This document shows, in pieces, positions 1 through 8,423 of a DNA stretch of 64,000 nucleotides. Position numbers and translations under genes: made by a program. This DNA is from an uncultured Fluviicola sp. (lineage in GTDB: Bacteria > Bacteroidota > Bacteroidia > Flavobacteriales_D > Crocinitomicaceae): assembly GCA_913009205.1 (NCBI GenBank), contig CAJVYC010000002.1, forward strand, positions 124,001 through 188,000. The letters are read 5' to 3'. Numbering within the stretch: position 1 is the stretch's first letter; every line of letters starts with the position of its first letter. The notes below the pieces were generated by a model. It was given only the letters and a program-made list of their open reading frames with translations. It made no database searches and was not told the origin of the DNA.

Positions 1-1136
1 GTAATAACTAGTAATGGCCATTTTATTCCACTTTTTATAAAAACAAGTCCTAAAAATGCGAGTAACACAACAACAATCCCTAAATATGTTGGTCCTCCTG
101 TACCTGGTTGTTCCCCCCAATAAGGTCGCATCTCCATTAGCGCTCTTTTATCAGGCTCCGTAAATTCAGAATTGGTTACAGTTTCTTCAAATTGGCTATT
201 TAATATAGGGAAGCTTCCTCCTCCCATAACACTTGGAGACATCATATTAAATGACTCTCCCAGTCCATAAGACCAGTAAGTAATATAATCTCTATCAAGT
301 CCTAAAGACTGCGTTGAAGCAGCAGGCTCACCATTCGCCTTAACTTTTACATCATTCGCTCCCCTAATTGTATGAGACGCATAATCTGAAGTAAGAAGAA
401 TATTTCCAAGGTTGATTACTGCTGCCATCGCAATTGCGACCACTAGCCCCCCTGAGGTTATGAAAAAGGGTTTCAATTCCTTTTTCTTGTAAGCTGCGAT
501 CATAAATGAAACACCAATAGCAAATAAAAGGAAGAGTAAATAGTATGTTATTTGGAAGTGGTTGGCCGAAAATCCAAAACCCATAAAAATTATGGTCCAG
601 AGTATTCCCCAGACTCGATGGGTTCGAAAGGCATAAATAAAGGCTCCTAAAGCAGGTGCCATGAATGCAAAAGCTACCGATTTAGTGGTATGGCCTGCCT
701 GTAGTATTAAGATTTCATAGGTTGAAAAAGCCAACGCCACTGCCCCAACAACGCCTAGAAGAGGTTTAATCCGAAGGAATATAGCGAAAATATAAAAGCC
801 TAGCATGTGGAGCAATAAGTGTCCTCTTGCTCCAGGAAAAGACTTCGTATACCAAGTTCTTATTTCAAGAAAAACATTCCCGGGGTAATTCACCGAAATT
901 TGAGCGGCGGGCATCCCTCCAAACATGGAATTGGTCCAAAGTACTTCTTCACCAGTATCAGCACGATAAGCTCTTGCCTCATGAGCCATACCTTGCCATT
1001 GCTCGATATCATGTTGCTTTAATTTCATTCCATTCATCTGTGGTTGGTAGAAAGCTACAGCCACTAGAATAAAAAATGCAATTGCCGCAAAATGCTGCCA
1101 GTTTCTGATAAAAAATGCCTTGATATCGAATTTCAT
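1..1136 (-). CDS. YfhO-like multi-spanning membrane protein (5' part, runs off window)
   Basis: Reading the minus strand from an ATG at 1134-1136 gives an open frame of 378 codons that leaves the window at base 1. The protein starts with a short basic stretch and a first membrane segment at about residues 14-28. A large extracytoplasmic loop follows with an aromatic/Gly-rich stretch (FGGMPAAQI near residue 72), then several hydrophobic spans. This pattern of N-terminal span, first-loop GGxP motif and repeated spans fits the large YfhO family of Bacteroidota, which in Gram-positives is linked to glycosylation of cell-wall polymers. The family is usually about 800-1000 residues, so less than half is visible. 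The role in this organism is unknown. It is divergent from the secreted protein at 1330. Confidence 0.6.
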   Translation of the reverse strand, partial: MKFDIKAFFIRNWQHFAAIAFFILVAVAFYQPQMNGMKLKQHDIEQWQGMAHEARAYRADTGEEVLWTNSMFGGMPAAQISVNYPGNVFLEIRTWYTKSFPGARGHLLLHMLGFYIFAIFLRIKPLLGVVGAVALAFSTYEILILQAGHTTKSVAFAFMAPALGAFIYAFRTHRVWGILWTIIFMGFGFSANHFQITYYLLFLLFAIGVSFMIAAYKKKELKPFFITSGGLVVAIAMAAVINLGNILLTSDYASHTIRGANDVKVKANGEPAASTQSLGLDRDYITYWSYGLGESFNMMSPSVMGGGSFPILNSQFEETVTNSEFTEPDKRALMEMRPYWGEQPGTGGPTYLGIVVVLLAFLGLVFIKSGIKWPLLVI

Positions 1137-1329
1137 ACTTCAAATGTTATTTGCGTGAATTTAATAAATCCAATTATCAACGGCAGCATTATTCTCTTAA
1201 AATATGTGGTTCAACAAAATTCTAGACTCCATATTCTCTGCTCAATGTTTAGAAGGTAATTTCAATATTAGTTTTATGAAATCGTGAACTATTTGGCATC
1301 TTCATTTTACAGAAGTTCACCTTAAAAAC

Positions 1330-2079
1330 ATGACTCTGAAGTTCACCTTACTATTCCCAACATTACTAGGTCTAAATTCATTTGGTGGAATTGAATTAAG
1401 AAGAATGGCACCTCAATTTCGATTGGACTCTTCAGAGAAAAAAGTCGGCCTTTCGTGCTCAGAAGCTATTTATAAATTTAAAATAAAAAATGTCTCAGAT
1501 AATACTCAATCAATAGATGTCCAATATAGCATAGATGTTGCTGAATCTAGAGTCAATTTAGAAGACTATACTTTTGAAGTTAAAGTATACCCAGTTGGTG
1601 AAATGTTTTTTACCTATCCAAGTTGTAATGATGGATGGAATGTGAAGGCTACTCCTGAAGGAACAATTAAGCACAATGGTGAGACTTTCAATTATCTTTT
1701 TTGGGAAGGTGAAGATCAATTCAATACTACGAAACTAGATAGAAATCAAGGAGTTATTATTCCACAAAATGAGTTGATTTCATATCTTGAGGGCGCGTTA
1801 ACGAAGTTTGGGTTTACCTCAACAGAGAGAGCTAATTTTATAACATATTGGTTTCCAAACATGAAAGACGTAACAAATTTGTATATTTACTTCCTGTTTA
1901 ATGGAGCATGCGATGAATTTACGACCTTAAACATAAGCCCTGAACCATCCCAAACAGCGCATTTTTACATGCTTTGGGCAGACTCTGGAAACGACTTCAA
2001 CAAGATTGGATTGCTCCCACAGGAGATTCCAACCTTCAAAAACGACGGATTCACAGTTTTAGAATGGGGAAGAGCTTAA
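1330..2079 (+). CDS. secreted hypothetical protein with YLFWEGE motif
   Basis: A 249-residue protein with a probable signal peptide (hydrophobic residues 4-19). The middle carries GWNVKATPEGTI followed by YLFWEGE (about residues 94-128), then a segment with FxxYWFPNM (about 170-180) and a C-terminus ending in TVLEWG-RA. I recognise the GW-V-A-P-G / YLFWE / YWFP pattern from a widespread uncharacterised bacterial family that often begins with a KPVIYLYP motif; that motif is absent here. No catalytic residues can be assigned. The start at 1330 is the first ATG and sits directly before the hydrophobic segment. The next gene begins 36 bp downstream on the same strand, so the two may be co-transcribed. 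Confidence 0.6.
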   Translation: MTLKFTLLFPTLLGLNSFGGIELRRMAPQFRLDSSEKKVGLSCSEAIYKFKIKNVSDNTQSIDVQYSIDVAESRVNLEDYTFEVKVYPVGEMFFTYPSCNDGWNVKATPEGTIKHNGETFNYLFWEGEDQFNTTKLDRNQGVIIPQNELISYLEGALTKFGFTSTERANFITYWFPNMKDVTNLYIYFLFNGACDEFTTLNISPEPSQTAHFYMLWADSGNDFNKIGLLPQEIPTFKNDGFTVLEWGRA

Positions 2080-2115
2080 ATTGAGACGAATACTAAAACC
2101 GTTGATTAGAAAAAC

Positions 2116-2643
2116 ATGAAATTACGCTTGTTAACTTTATTTTCGATTATCGTTGCCTTAGCTATTAAGACGTATTCGATCAATGCTCAAGATGGAGTTA
2201 TTGATGACGAGGATGTTGAGCTTTTGACGAAATGGGAATTGAAGAACAAAAGTGATTCTGTTTACCATGAAAAGCACGTGCATCGAATTGTAAGTACTTT
2301 GTCCAAATCGCCATATATAGCAGAAGATAAAATTACTGTGGTTGCTTCAAGTGAAATTTACCATGAGTACAGTAAACTTAAAAAAGTCGCTAACGCCCAC
2401 GAATTGAATAAATTATTGATTCACCCTTCTCCAATTATTCGTGTTTATTCACACCGAGCTTTAATGGAAAATAACTATGAGCCAAACACTCTTCACCTTG
2501 AATTAATTTCGAGCGATTCTACAGATATAGAATGGATGGATGGCGATCTAATGGTTAAAACAACCGTAATGGAAATGGTGACTAAAAATATATTCCAATT
2601 GCAAGAAAAGGATACCTTCGTTGCCGAAAACATCCTTTTTTAA
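2116..2643 (+). CDS. small secreted hypothetical protein
   Basis: A 175-residue protein with a signal peptide: basic MKLR, hydrophobic residues 5-18, then SINAQD, a typical flavobacterial signal peptidase site. The mature part is acidic at first, then helical, with a run at about residues 85-120 (LNKLLIHPSPIIRVYSHRALMEN) that resembles a single HEAT/ARM-type helical repeat. No enzyme motif is visible. It follows the gene at 1330 closely on the same strand. Function unknown. Confidence 0.55.
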   Translation: MKLRLLTLFSIIVALAIKTYSINAQDGVIDDEDVELLTKWELKNKSDSVYHEKHVHRIVSTLSKSPYIAEDKITVVASSEIYHEYSKLKKVANAHELNKLLIHPSPIIRVYSHRALMENNYEPNTLHLELISSDSTDIEWMDGDLMVKTTVMEMVTKNIFQLQEKDTFVAENILF

Positions 2644-2986
2644 CTTACCAATACTACTCTTTAGTTATACTTTTTTTGGGGATTCTCCCCATACAAAGCA
2701 AGATGCTAGAACTAAAACCACTCCTAAAGTGTAGCTGGAAATTCACAATCTAAGACTGCTACGTGAGCACTAACTGCCAAAAGAAGGTTGAAGAAAATTC
2801 CGGCATATGCCATTTCTGTTAAACTTTAATTTAATTTCCTCAATACAGCTAATAATTTTGTTATTGCCATTGGATAGATCAACTATTCTTGGAATCCCAA
2901 TTTCGCCAAGTTTCTTACAACCGTTTCATGGTAAAAGATTTACATACTTGCCCACTTATTAACAAAAAGACAAGTAATCTTAAAAT
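2644..2986. other. 343-bp intergenic region, no gene seen
   Basis: Lies between the stop of the secreted protein at 2643 and the stop of the response regulator at 2987, which converge. A short GGGGA-TTC-TCCCC hairpin at about 2679-2691 follows rather than precedes a T-run, so it is not a convincing terminator. No conserved coding sequence or RNA gene recognised. Confidence 0.5.
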
Positions 2987-4165
2987 TTATTTTGCTGTAA
3001 CCGGTGGATTTGCGAACAGTCGAACTTCTTCTGCAGAAATAATATCTCCTCCAAGGATAATCAAACGCTCAATAATGTTTCTCAATTCACGTATATTACC
3101 TGACCAATCTGTCTTTTGTAATTGTTCCAGCGCCTTATCATCAAACGATTTTCTCGCGATACCATGCTCAGAACAGACCATCGACATAAAATGATTTGCT
3201 AGCAATGGTATATCATCCCTCCTATCGTTTAACGAGGGAACGTGAATTAAGATCACTGCTAAACGGTGGAATAAATCCTCACGGAAGTTTCCTTTATCAA
3301 TCTCTTTTCGGAGGTCTTTATTTGTGGCAGCAACAATTCTAGCGTTTACTTTAATGTCTTTCTCTCCACCGACGCGTTGAATAACGTTTTCTTGAAGTGC
3401 TCTAAGAACTTTGGCTTGAGCACTTGCCGACATATCTCCAATTTCATCCAAGAACAACGTTCCACCAGATGCCAATTCAAACTTTCCTTTCTTTTGCTTA
3501 ATTGCCGATGTAAAAGCTCCTTTCTCGTGGCCAAACAACTCACTTTCAATCAATTCAGCTGGAATCGCCGCACAATTGACCTCAACGAATGGATTTCCTT
3601 TTCTCTCACTTAAATCATGTAACGATTGAGCGACAAGTTCTTTTCCCGTTCCATTCTCTCCAGTCACAAGCACTCTTGCATCCGAAGGAGCGACTTTTTC
3701 GATCATCTCTTTGATTTTGATGATCTCATCTGTTTCTCCAATAATCGAAGAACCTCTGAATTTCTTAACCGTTTTCTTAAGGACTTTCTTCTCCTCAATC
3801 AAAACGTTTTTATCTTTTGCGTTACGAATTGTAACTAGAATTCTATTTAAATCAAGTGGCTTCTCGATAAAGTCAAATGCACCTTTTTTAATGGCTACAA
3901 CAGCTGTTTCAATATTCCCGTGACCACTAATCATGATTACAGGAGATTCAACATTGGCTTTTTGTAAACCATCGAGAACTTCCATTCCATCTATTTCTGG
4001 CATTTTAATATCACAAAATATGATGTCGTAGTTTTCGGCTTTGGCCATACCCAAACCAATTTTACCGTTCTCTGCTTCGTCAACTTCGAATTCTTCAAAT
4101 TCAAGGATCTCTCTTAAAGCTCTTCGAATCGCACGTTCGTCATCGACTATCAATATTTTACTCAT
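2987..4165 (-). CDS. sigma-54 activating response regulator lacking a Fis/HTH domain
   Basis: A 392-residue two-domain protein. Receiver domain at 1-115 has acidic pocket D8/D9, phosphoacceptor D52, S80 and K102. An AAA+ sigma-54 activation domain follows at about 140-385: Walker A GENGTGKE (169-176), GAFTSA loop (216-221) in place of the usual GAFTGA, Walker B GGTLFLDE (234-241), and arginine-finger region FREDLFHRL (294-302). The chain stops at 392, just after the sensor II helix (NIRELRN), with no C-terminal helix-turn-helix, whereas NtrC-type proteins are usually 440-480 residues. It should use ATP to remodel sigma-54 polymerase without its own DNA-binding domain. No histidine kinase gene is adjacent. 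A TATCTTTA -7 box lies 17 nt upstream of the ATG. Confidence 0.9.
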   Translation of the reverse strand: MSKILIVDDERAIRRALREILEFEEFEVDEAENGKIGLGMAKAENYDIIFCDIKMPEIDGMEVLDGLQKANVESPVIMISGHGNIETAVVAIKKGAFDFIEKPLDLNRILVTIRNAKDKNVLIEEKKVLKKTVKKFRGSSIIGETDEIIKIKEMIEKVAPSDARVLVTGENGTGKELVAQSLHDLSERKGNPFVEVNCAAIPAELIESELFGHEKGAFTSAIKQKKGKFELASGGTLFLDEIGDMSASAQAKVLRALQENVIQRVGGEKDIKVNARIVAATNKDLRKEIDKGNFREDLFHRLAVILIHVPSLNDRRDDIPLLANHFMSMVCSEHGIARKSFDDKALEQLQKTDWSGNIRELRNIIERLIILGGDIISAEEVRLFANPPVTAK

Positions 4166-4182
4166 TCCGTGATGTTTTATGG

Positions 4183-4190
4183 TAAAGATA
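4183..4190 (-). promoter_or_regulatory. -7 promoter box for the response regulator
   Basis: On the minus strand this reads TATCTTTA, matching the Bacteroidota -7 consensus TAnnTTTG/A, with 17 nt between it and the start codon at 4165. The -33 element is not clear. Confidence 0.45.
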
Positions 4191-4483
4191 CAGAAAAAGG
4201 GAAAGTGACCTATTCCGTTTGCAAATCAGAATTCCACATTTAATTGCATTCTACGAAATATGTTCAACGTTCAACGAAATGTTTAAATCTGCCGAATAAT
4301 ATACCCTGAAGTTTGTTCTAGAAATCTTAAAACGAAGACTACTTGTCAAAATCTAAATGGACACCAACCACAACATAGACAAGCACTCCCAAGAATTAAA
4401 AGTAACTCAAGTATAAATTCCCGTTGTTTTGAACCACCATCTCCATATTCTGTGCTAAACTGAATGAAACAAGCCCGTCTTCC
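4191..4483. other. gene-free stretch between ppx and the response regulator
   Basis: Together with the promoter next to it, this makes a 318-bp gap (4166-4483) between two minus-strand genes. It contains a short tandem TTCAACG TTCAACG (about 4264-4277) and otherwise AT-rich sequence. No coding or structured RNA signal was recognised. Confidence 0.4.
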
Positions 4484-5371
4484 TCACTCCAAAAAAGCGC
4501 CCTCCTTCAATGAATAAGGACAAACAAAGACATTTTTGATGCCCATCTTTTCTATCACCCATTTGATCATATAAGCAGCGATTGGAAGCATCTGCTTTCG
4601 CATTGGAATGATCCATTCATTGTTCATTCTGTCTTCGTAACGTGAATCAATTAACCATTCTATTTTTTCCATCAAGGGATTCATTGGAAGTCTTTCGATA
4701 CTGTTGTGGCTTGAAAAGCGCTTTTGGTAGATCATTTCGTAGAACGTTTCAAAACTTCCTGAAGCACCAATTAAAGTTTCGGATCTGTTCGCATCAAAAA
4801 AGCCGCTCAATCGGGCGTCAAAATAACCTTGCAAGAACTTATAGTTTTGGACAGTTAAGTTGTTGTTCTTTCCCAATTCTTGATACAATCTAGAAACGCC
4901 AACATCAAAGCTTGACGCAGTTTGGACACCCGAACTATCTGCTAAAATAAATTCTGTACTTCCCCCACCAATATCCATGATCATTCCCGGTTTTTGAAAA
5001 TCGTACAACAATCTTACGCCTTGATAAATAAATTTGGATTCGGTTTCTCCCGAGATAATTTCAATCTGGATTCCCGTTTGCTCTTTGGCTTCTTGAACGA
5101 ACAAATCGCCATTCTTCGCACTTCTCAATGCTGAAGTGCCGAAGCCAACAATATCAGTAACTCCTTCCTCAACACAGTGCGCCTTGAACCTTAATAAGCT
5201 TTGCAAACCCCGAAGCCATGCTTCTTCGGCAATTGTTCCATGATTGATGCCATTCATTCCCAATAAAACAGCTTCTTTTTCAGTTCGCAAGCGGTTCAAA
5301 TGTCCGTTGTCGAACTCTCCAATTAAAAGATTAAAAGTGTTTGTACCAATATCAATAACGGCTCTTTTCAT
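4484..5371 (-). CDS. ppx: Ppx/GppA-family phosphatase (exopolyphosphatase)
   Basis: A 295-residue member of the ASKHA fold family. The phosphate-1 motif DIGTNTFNLLIG is at residues 7-18, ISGETES at 106-112, and the phosphate-2 motif DIGGGSTEFIL at 133-143. Known family members remove terminal phosphate from polyphosphate or convert pppGpp to ppGpp; which reaction applies here cannot be read from the sequence. It is the short, two-domain form common in Bacteroidota, without the C-terminal HD-like domain of E. coli Ppx (about 510 residues). The start codon lies one base after the stop of the ABC permease (5373), so the ATPase, permease and ppx form a tight minus-strand operon. Confidence 0.85.
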   Translation of the reverse strand: MKRAVIDIGTNTFNLLIGEFDNGHLNRLRTEKEAVLLGMNGINHGTIAEEAWLRGLQSLLRFKAHCVEEGVTDIVGFGTSALRSAKNGDLFVQEAKEQTGIQIEIISGETESKFIYQGVRLLYDFQKPGMIMDIGGGSTEFILADSSGVQTASSFDVGVSRLYQELGKNNNLTVQNYKFLQGYFDARLSGFFDANRSETLIGASGSFETFYEMIYQKRFSSHNSIERLPMNPLMEKIEWLIDSRYEDRMNNEWIIPMRKQMLPIAAYMIKWVIEKMGIKNVFVCPYSLKEGAFLE

Positions 5372-5372
5372 A

Positions 5373-6665
5373 TTAACTTCTTCTCAGCCATTTTATAATG
5401 TGGCGCAGTCGAACACGGTGTCCGAATTGAAGGATGCCATTTTTGTACAAGCGCCCTGCAATTTTGAGGAATATAGCCGCGCTGACAATTAAGATGAAGA
5501 GCGATAAGAAGGTTTCGTAGCCCGGTGAATCAGACTGAGCTAGGTCAATCATAACTGCAACGGGAGATGTGAAAGGCAAATAATAAAACCAAATTGCCAA
5601 GTCGCTTTCTGGATAATTGACGACGTAATATCCCGAATACAATCCAAAGCCGAGCAGGAATATTATTGGAATAACAAATTGCTGCCCATCACTTTCGGTT
5701 CCCATCGTTGCTCCAATTCCAGAGAATAATGCACCGTAGAACAAATAACCTACAATGAAGAACAAGATGAAAAACGGAACCATTATTCCGTAATCAATGC
5801 CTCTATAAATCAACTCTACAAAACGGTTGTATTCTGCCGAAGCAAATAACTCTTGATCAACAACATTTTGAGGGTCCAGCATGTCTGGAAATAGATTTTC
5901 TCGCATGAAATATAACCCAAGTCCAATGAACAAGCACCAGATTAAAAATTGAATGATCGCAGCCAATCCAATTCCAATAATCTTTCCAGACATCAGTTGA
6001 TTCGGAGAGACAGATGCAAGAAGGACCTCAACAATACGGTTGCTTTTCTCGCCTGCAACGCTTCTTAGAATGGTCATCCCGAAGAGAAAAATAAAGACAA
6101 ATATTAGTGCTCCATAAGAGAACCCTACCCAACCTCGAAGGTCTGTTGCTTTGTCGTAAGGATCGTAAACATTGTGAAATCCTAGTACTAATTCTTGCTT
6201 AATTTTTAAATACTCTCCAATTGAAAAGTCTGTAAATTGCCCGACCATTACTTCTTCGAGCCGCCGTTCTACGTGATAATGAACAGTGGTTTGCATCCTT
6301 GTAGATGGCTCTGAGCGGTAAAAAACATGGCTGACTTTATTTTGCAGCACCTTGCCATTGATTTCGACCATCGCATCAAACTCCTGATACGCTTTACCGT
6401 CTCGGAAATCCTCATGTTCGATGTAGTCATTGGCAAATGAGTACGTGACGCGACTGCTCCCATGAGAATTGATTTTACCATCCATTATTCCAGCGGGATC
6501 AGTAATAAGAACGTTCCATTCCTGTTTACCATTGTCACCAAAAACGAACAACAGATAAGTCAACGCTAAAATGACGATTGGCCCAATGATGGACATTACA
6601 ATAAAAGATCTAGAGAACACTCTAGCCTTCCATTCTCGTATTGCGATTAATAAACTATTTCTCAT
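5373..6665 (-). CDS. ABC-2 type transporter permease (NatB-like)
   Basis: A 430-residue permease with an N-terminal membrane span (about 20-42), a large extracytoplasmic domain (about 45-175), and then at least five spans, including one around GWVGFSYGALIFVFIFLFGM and a C-terminal block. This is the NatB / ABC-2 layout. The sequence SVAGEKSNRIVEVLLASVSPNQLMSGK just after the second span is the hallmark of the family. It presumably pairs with the ATPase encoded immediately upstream; the start codon overlaps the end of that gene by 11 bp (6655-6665). Substrate unknown: relatives export sodium, drugs or other small molecules. Confidence 0.85.
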   Translation of the reverse strand: MRNSLLIAIREWKARVFSRSFIVMSIIGPIVILALTYLLFVFGDNGKQEWNVLITDPAGIMDGKINSHGSSRVTYSFANDYIEHEDFRDGKAYQEFDAMVEINGKVLQNKVSHVFYRSEPSTRMQTTVHYHVERRLEEVMVGQFTDFSIGEYLKIKQELVLGFHNVYDPYDKATDLRGWVGFSYGALIFVFIFLFGMTILRSVAGEKSNRIVEVLLASVSPNQLMSGKIIGIGLAAIIQFLIWCLFIGLGLYFMRENLFPDMLDPQNVVDQELFASAEYNRFVELIYRGIDYGIMVPFFILFFIVGYLFYGALFSGIGATMGTESDGQQFVIPIIFLLGFGLYSGYYVVNYPESDLAIWFYYLPFTSPVAVMIDLAQSDSPGYETFLSLFILIVSAAIFLKIAGRLYKNGILQFGHRVRLRHIIKWLRRS

Positions 6666-7587
6666 CTTCGTTCTCCTTTCTTGGTTGTACTATGTCAATA
6701 AAAACATCTTGCATCGAAGGCAATACTTCCCATGCGGATTCAATTTTCACTTGACCAATTAATACTTTGAGTAAATCATCAAACGAACTTTCGTTTCTCA
6801 TTTTCAAACGAACGGTAAACTTGTCTCCTCCGTGAATGTCTTTATCTACGACTTCAAATCCAGTCCATAGCGCATTGACAAACGCAATCATGCTCCCTCG
6901 GAACTTAACGGCATACAACCCAGCCTTCCGTTCTTCCTGGAGCTCTGCGATTGAGCCTTCTGCGACTTTTTTCGCTTTATCTATCAAGACCACGCGATCA
7001 CAAATCTCTTCCACACTTTTCATATTGTGCGATGAAAGGATGATTGTTTTCCCTGCGGCTTTCATTTCAATTAATTCTTGCTTGATCAATTCTACGTTCA
7101 CCGGATCGAATCCGCTAAAGGGTTCATCGAGGATGAGCAATTTAGGTTCGTGTAAGACTGTACAAATAAATTGAACCTTTTGGGCCATTCCTTTTGAAAG
7201 TTGCTCGATGCGCTTCTTTCTCCAATCGTTGATTTCAAAACGGCCAAACCAATAATCAATTTTCGTATTTACATCCGCTTTGGAAAGTCCTCTCAACCGG
7301 CCAAGAAACATGGCATGCGCTTCAACAGTCATGTTTTTATACAACCCGCGTTCTTCGGGCAGGTATCCAATCTGTTTTAAATCATCGTTGACCATTAAGT
7401 CGCCGTTGATCCGAACAGATCCGCTGTCGGATTCTACAATTCGGTTTATAACACGAATCATGGTTGTTTTACCAGCACCATTTGGACCTAGGAGGCCAAA
7501 AATCTCGCCTTTTCCCACCGTAAACGAAACGTCGTTGAGCGCTTCTTTTCGATAAAATGATTTACTAATGTTTCTTACTTCAAGCAT
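6655..7587 (-). CDS. ABC transporter ATP-binding protein (NatA-like)
   Basis: A 310-residue nucleotide-binding subunit. Walker A GPNGAGKTT at residues 34-42, signature LSKGMAQ at 130-136 (a variant of LSGGQ typical for the NatA/CcmA group), Walker B LLILDEP at 150-156 followed by the D-loop SGFD, and the switch histidine in LSSHNM near 184. A C-terminal domain of about 90 residues follows, as in ABC-2 exporters (DUF4162 type). First gene of the ATPase-permease-ppx operon on the minus strand. Transport direction is inferred to be export. Confidence 0.88.
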   Translation of the reverse strand: MLEVRNISKSFYRKEALNDVSFTVGKGEIFGLLGPNGAGKTTMIRVINRIVESDSGSVRINGDLMVNDDLKQIGYLPEERGLYKNMTVEAHAMFLGRLRGLSKADVNTKIDYWFGRFEINDWRKKRIEQLSKGMAQKVQFICTVLHEPKLLILDEPFSGFDPVNVELIKQELIEMKAAGKTIILSSHNMKSVEEICDRVVLIDKAKKVAEGSIAELQEERKAGLYAVKFRGSMIAFVNALWTGFEVVDKDIHGGDKFTVRLKMRNESSFDDLLKVLIGQVKIESAWEVLPSMQDVFIDIVQPRKENEDEK

Positions 7588-7744
7588 AGAAATGATAATA
7601 CTGTGAATATAATAAAAGTGTAATGAATTAACGGGATAAAGTAATTTGGTTAATAGTCGATTGAAAACGACTCGTTTTTTGCATTTAACATGTATTGTCG
7701 TGCTTTGTATTAAAAGAATGTCAAATCTTCTTATTTCGGAAGTA

Positions 7745-8330
7745 ATGAAAGTTTGGCTGATCTTCTTAATGTTTCCACTATCACTCTTTGCTCAAGTTCT
7801 TGACAAGGCTGATGTTGATGCTTATGTCCATACAATTAATTCATTGCTAAAGGAAGATCACCTAGAGAAATTCAGTTACGTCGATAGGTCTATGGTTGGC
7901 GGACATCTCAGTGGATAATACAGGGATGGAGAATTGGTAAGAGATTAATTACGACGCATACATTTCATTCATTGAGTTCAGAGGCTACTCAATACGAATG
8001 GTTCAATTCAGATTTTATGATTTTCACAAAGTTGAAAGGATATTCATATTCGAGAATATCGGCTTATGATGCAGTAAATCACAGTAGATTGCATATTGAA
8101 ATATCAGGATCTTATTTTAAGGTTTATGTTGATTTCAATAGTGTAACACCAACTCCTAGAACGACTTTTCAATTAAAATCAGAAGTTTTAGTACTGGACG
8201 AAGAAGCTCAATCTCAAGGAATTCTAAAAGGAAGTTTGATTTCACCTTTGAGAATACATTGGATTCTAAAGTTCCATTGACATGGAAAGGAACGTTTTAT
8301 AGTGAAGCGGACCAGATTAAAGGCCTATGA
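7745..8330 (+). pseudogene. frameshifted gene for a small secreted protein
   Basis: An ATG at 7745 opens a frame with a clean signal peptide (MKVWLIFLMFPLSLFAQ) and about 40 further residues, ending at a stop at 7916-7918. Protein-like sequence continues in two other frames: frame 3 gives INYDAYISFIEFRGYSI over about 7944-8000, and frame 1 is open to 8280 with SGSYFKVYVDFNSV. After another one-base shift near 8233 the text reads FDFTFENTLDSKVPLTWKG and ends at a TGA at 8328-8330. At least two frameshifts are therefore needed. Either the gene is dead or the assembly has indels. The protein is not recognised. Confidence 0.5.
7930..7954. repeat. 25-bp inverted repeat, left arm
   Basis: The 25 bases here are a perfect reverse complement of 8368-8392. 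The core of the left arm is GGTAAGAGATTAATTACGA. The arms are 413 bp apart and enclose most of the frameshifted gene. Confidence 0.75.
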
Positions 8331-8367
8331 TTTTTTTATCTTCACTTAGTTGGATTTAACATTTGAA

Positions 8368-8392
8368 TCGTAATTAATCTCTTACCAATTCT
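8368..8392. repeat. 25-bp inverted repeat, right arm
   Basis: Perfect reverse complement of 7930-7954 with no mismatch. Matching stops abruptly on both sides. The arm lies between the frameshifted gene and the convergent lipoprotein gene. A 12-base part (TCTTACCAATTC) recurs in the arsM-arsS gap near 10620. Confidence 0.75.
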
Positions 8393-8423
8393 ATAATCAC
8401 AACAAAGTCTAACACTCCAAAGA

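Noticed and set aside
2679-2691. GGGGATTCTCCCC hairpin as a terminator after the gene ending at 2643
   Set aside because: The T-run lies before the stem on the plus strand, and on the minus strand an A-run follows it, so neither strand gives a stem followed by U.
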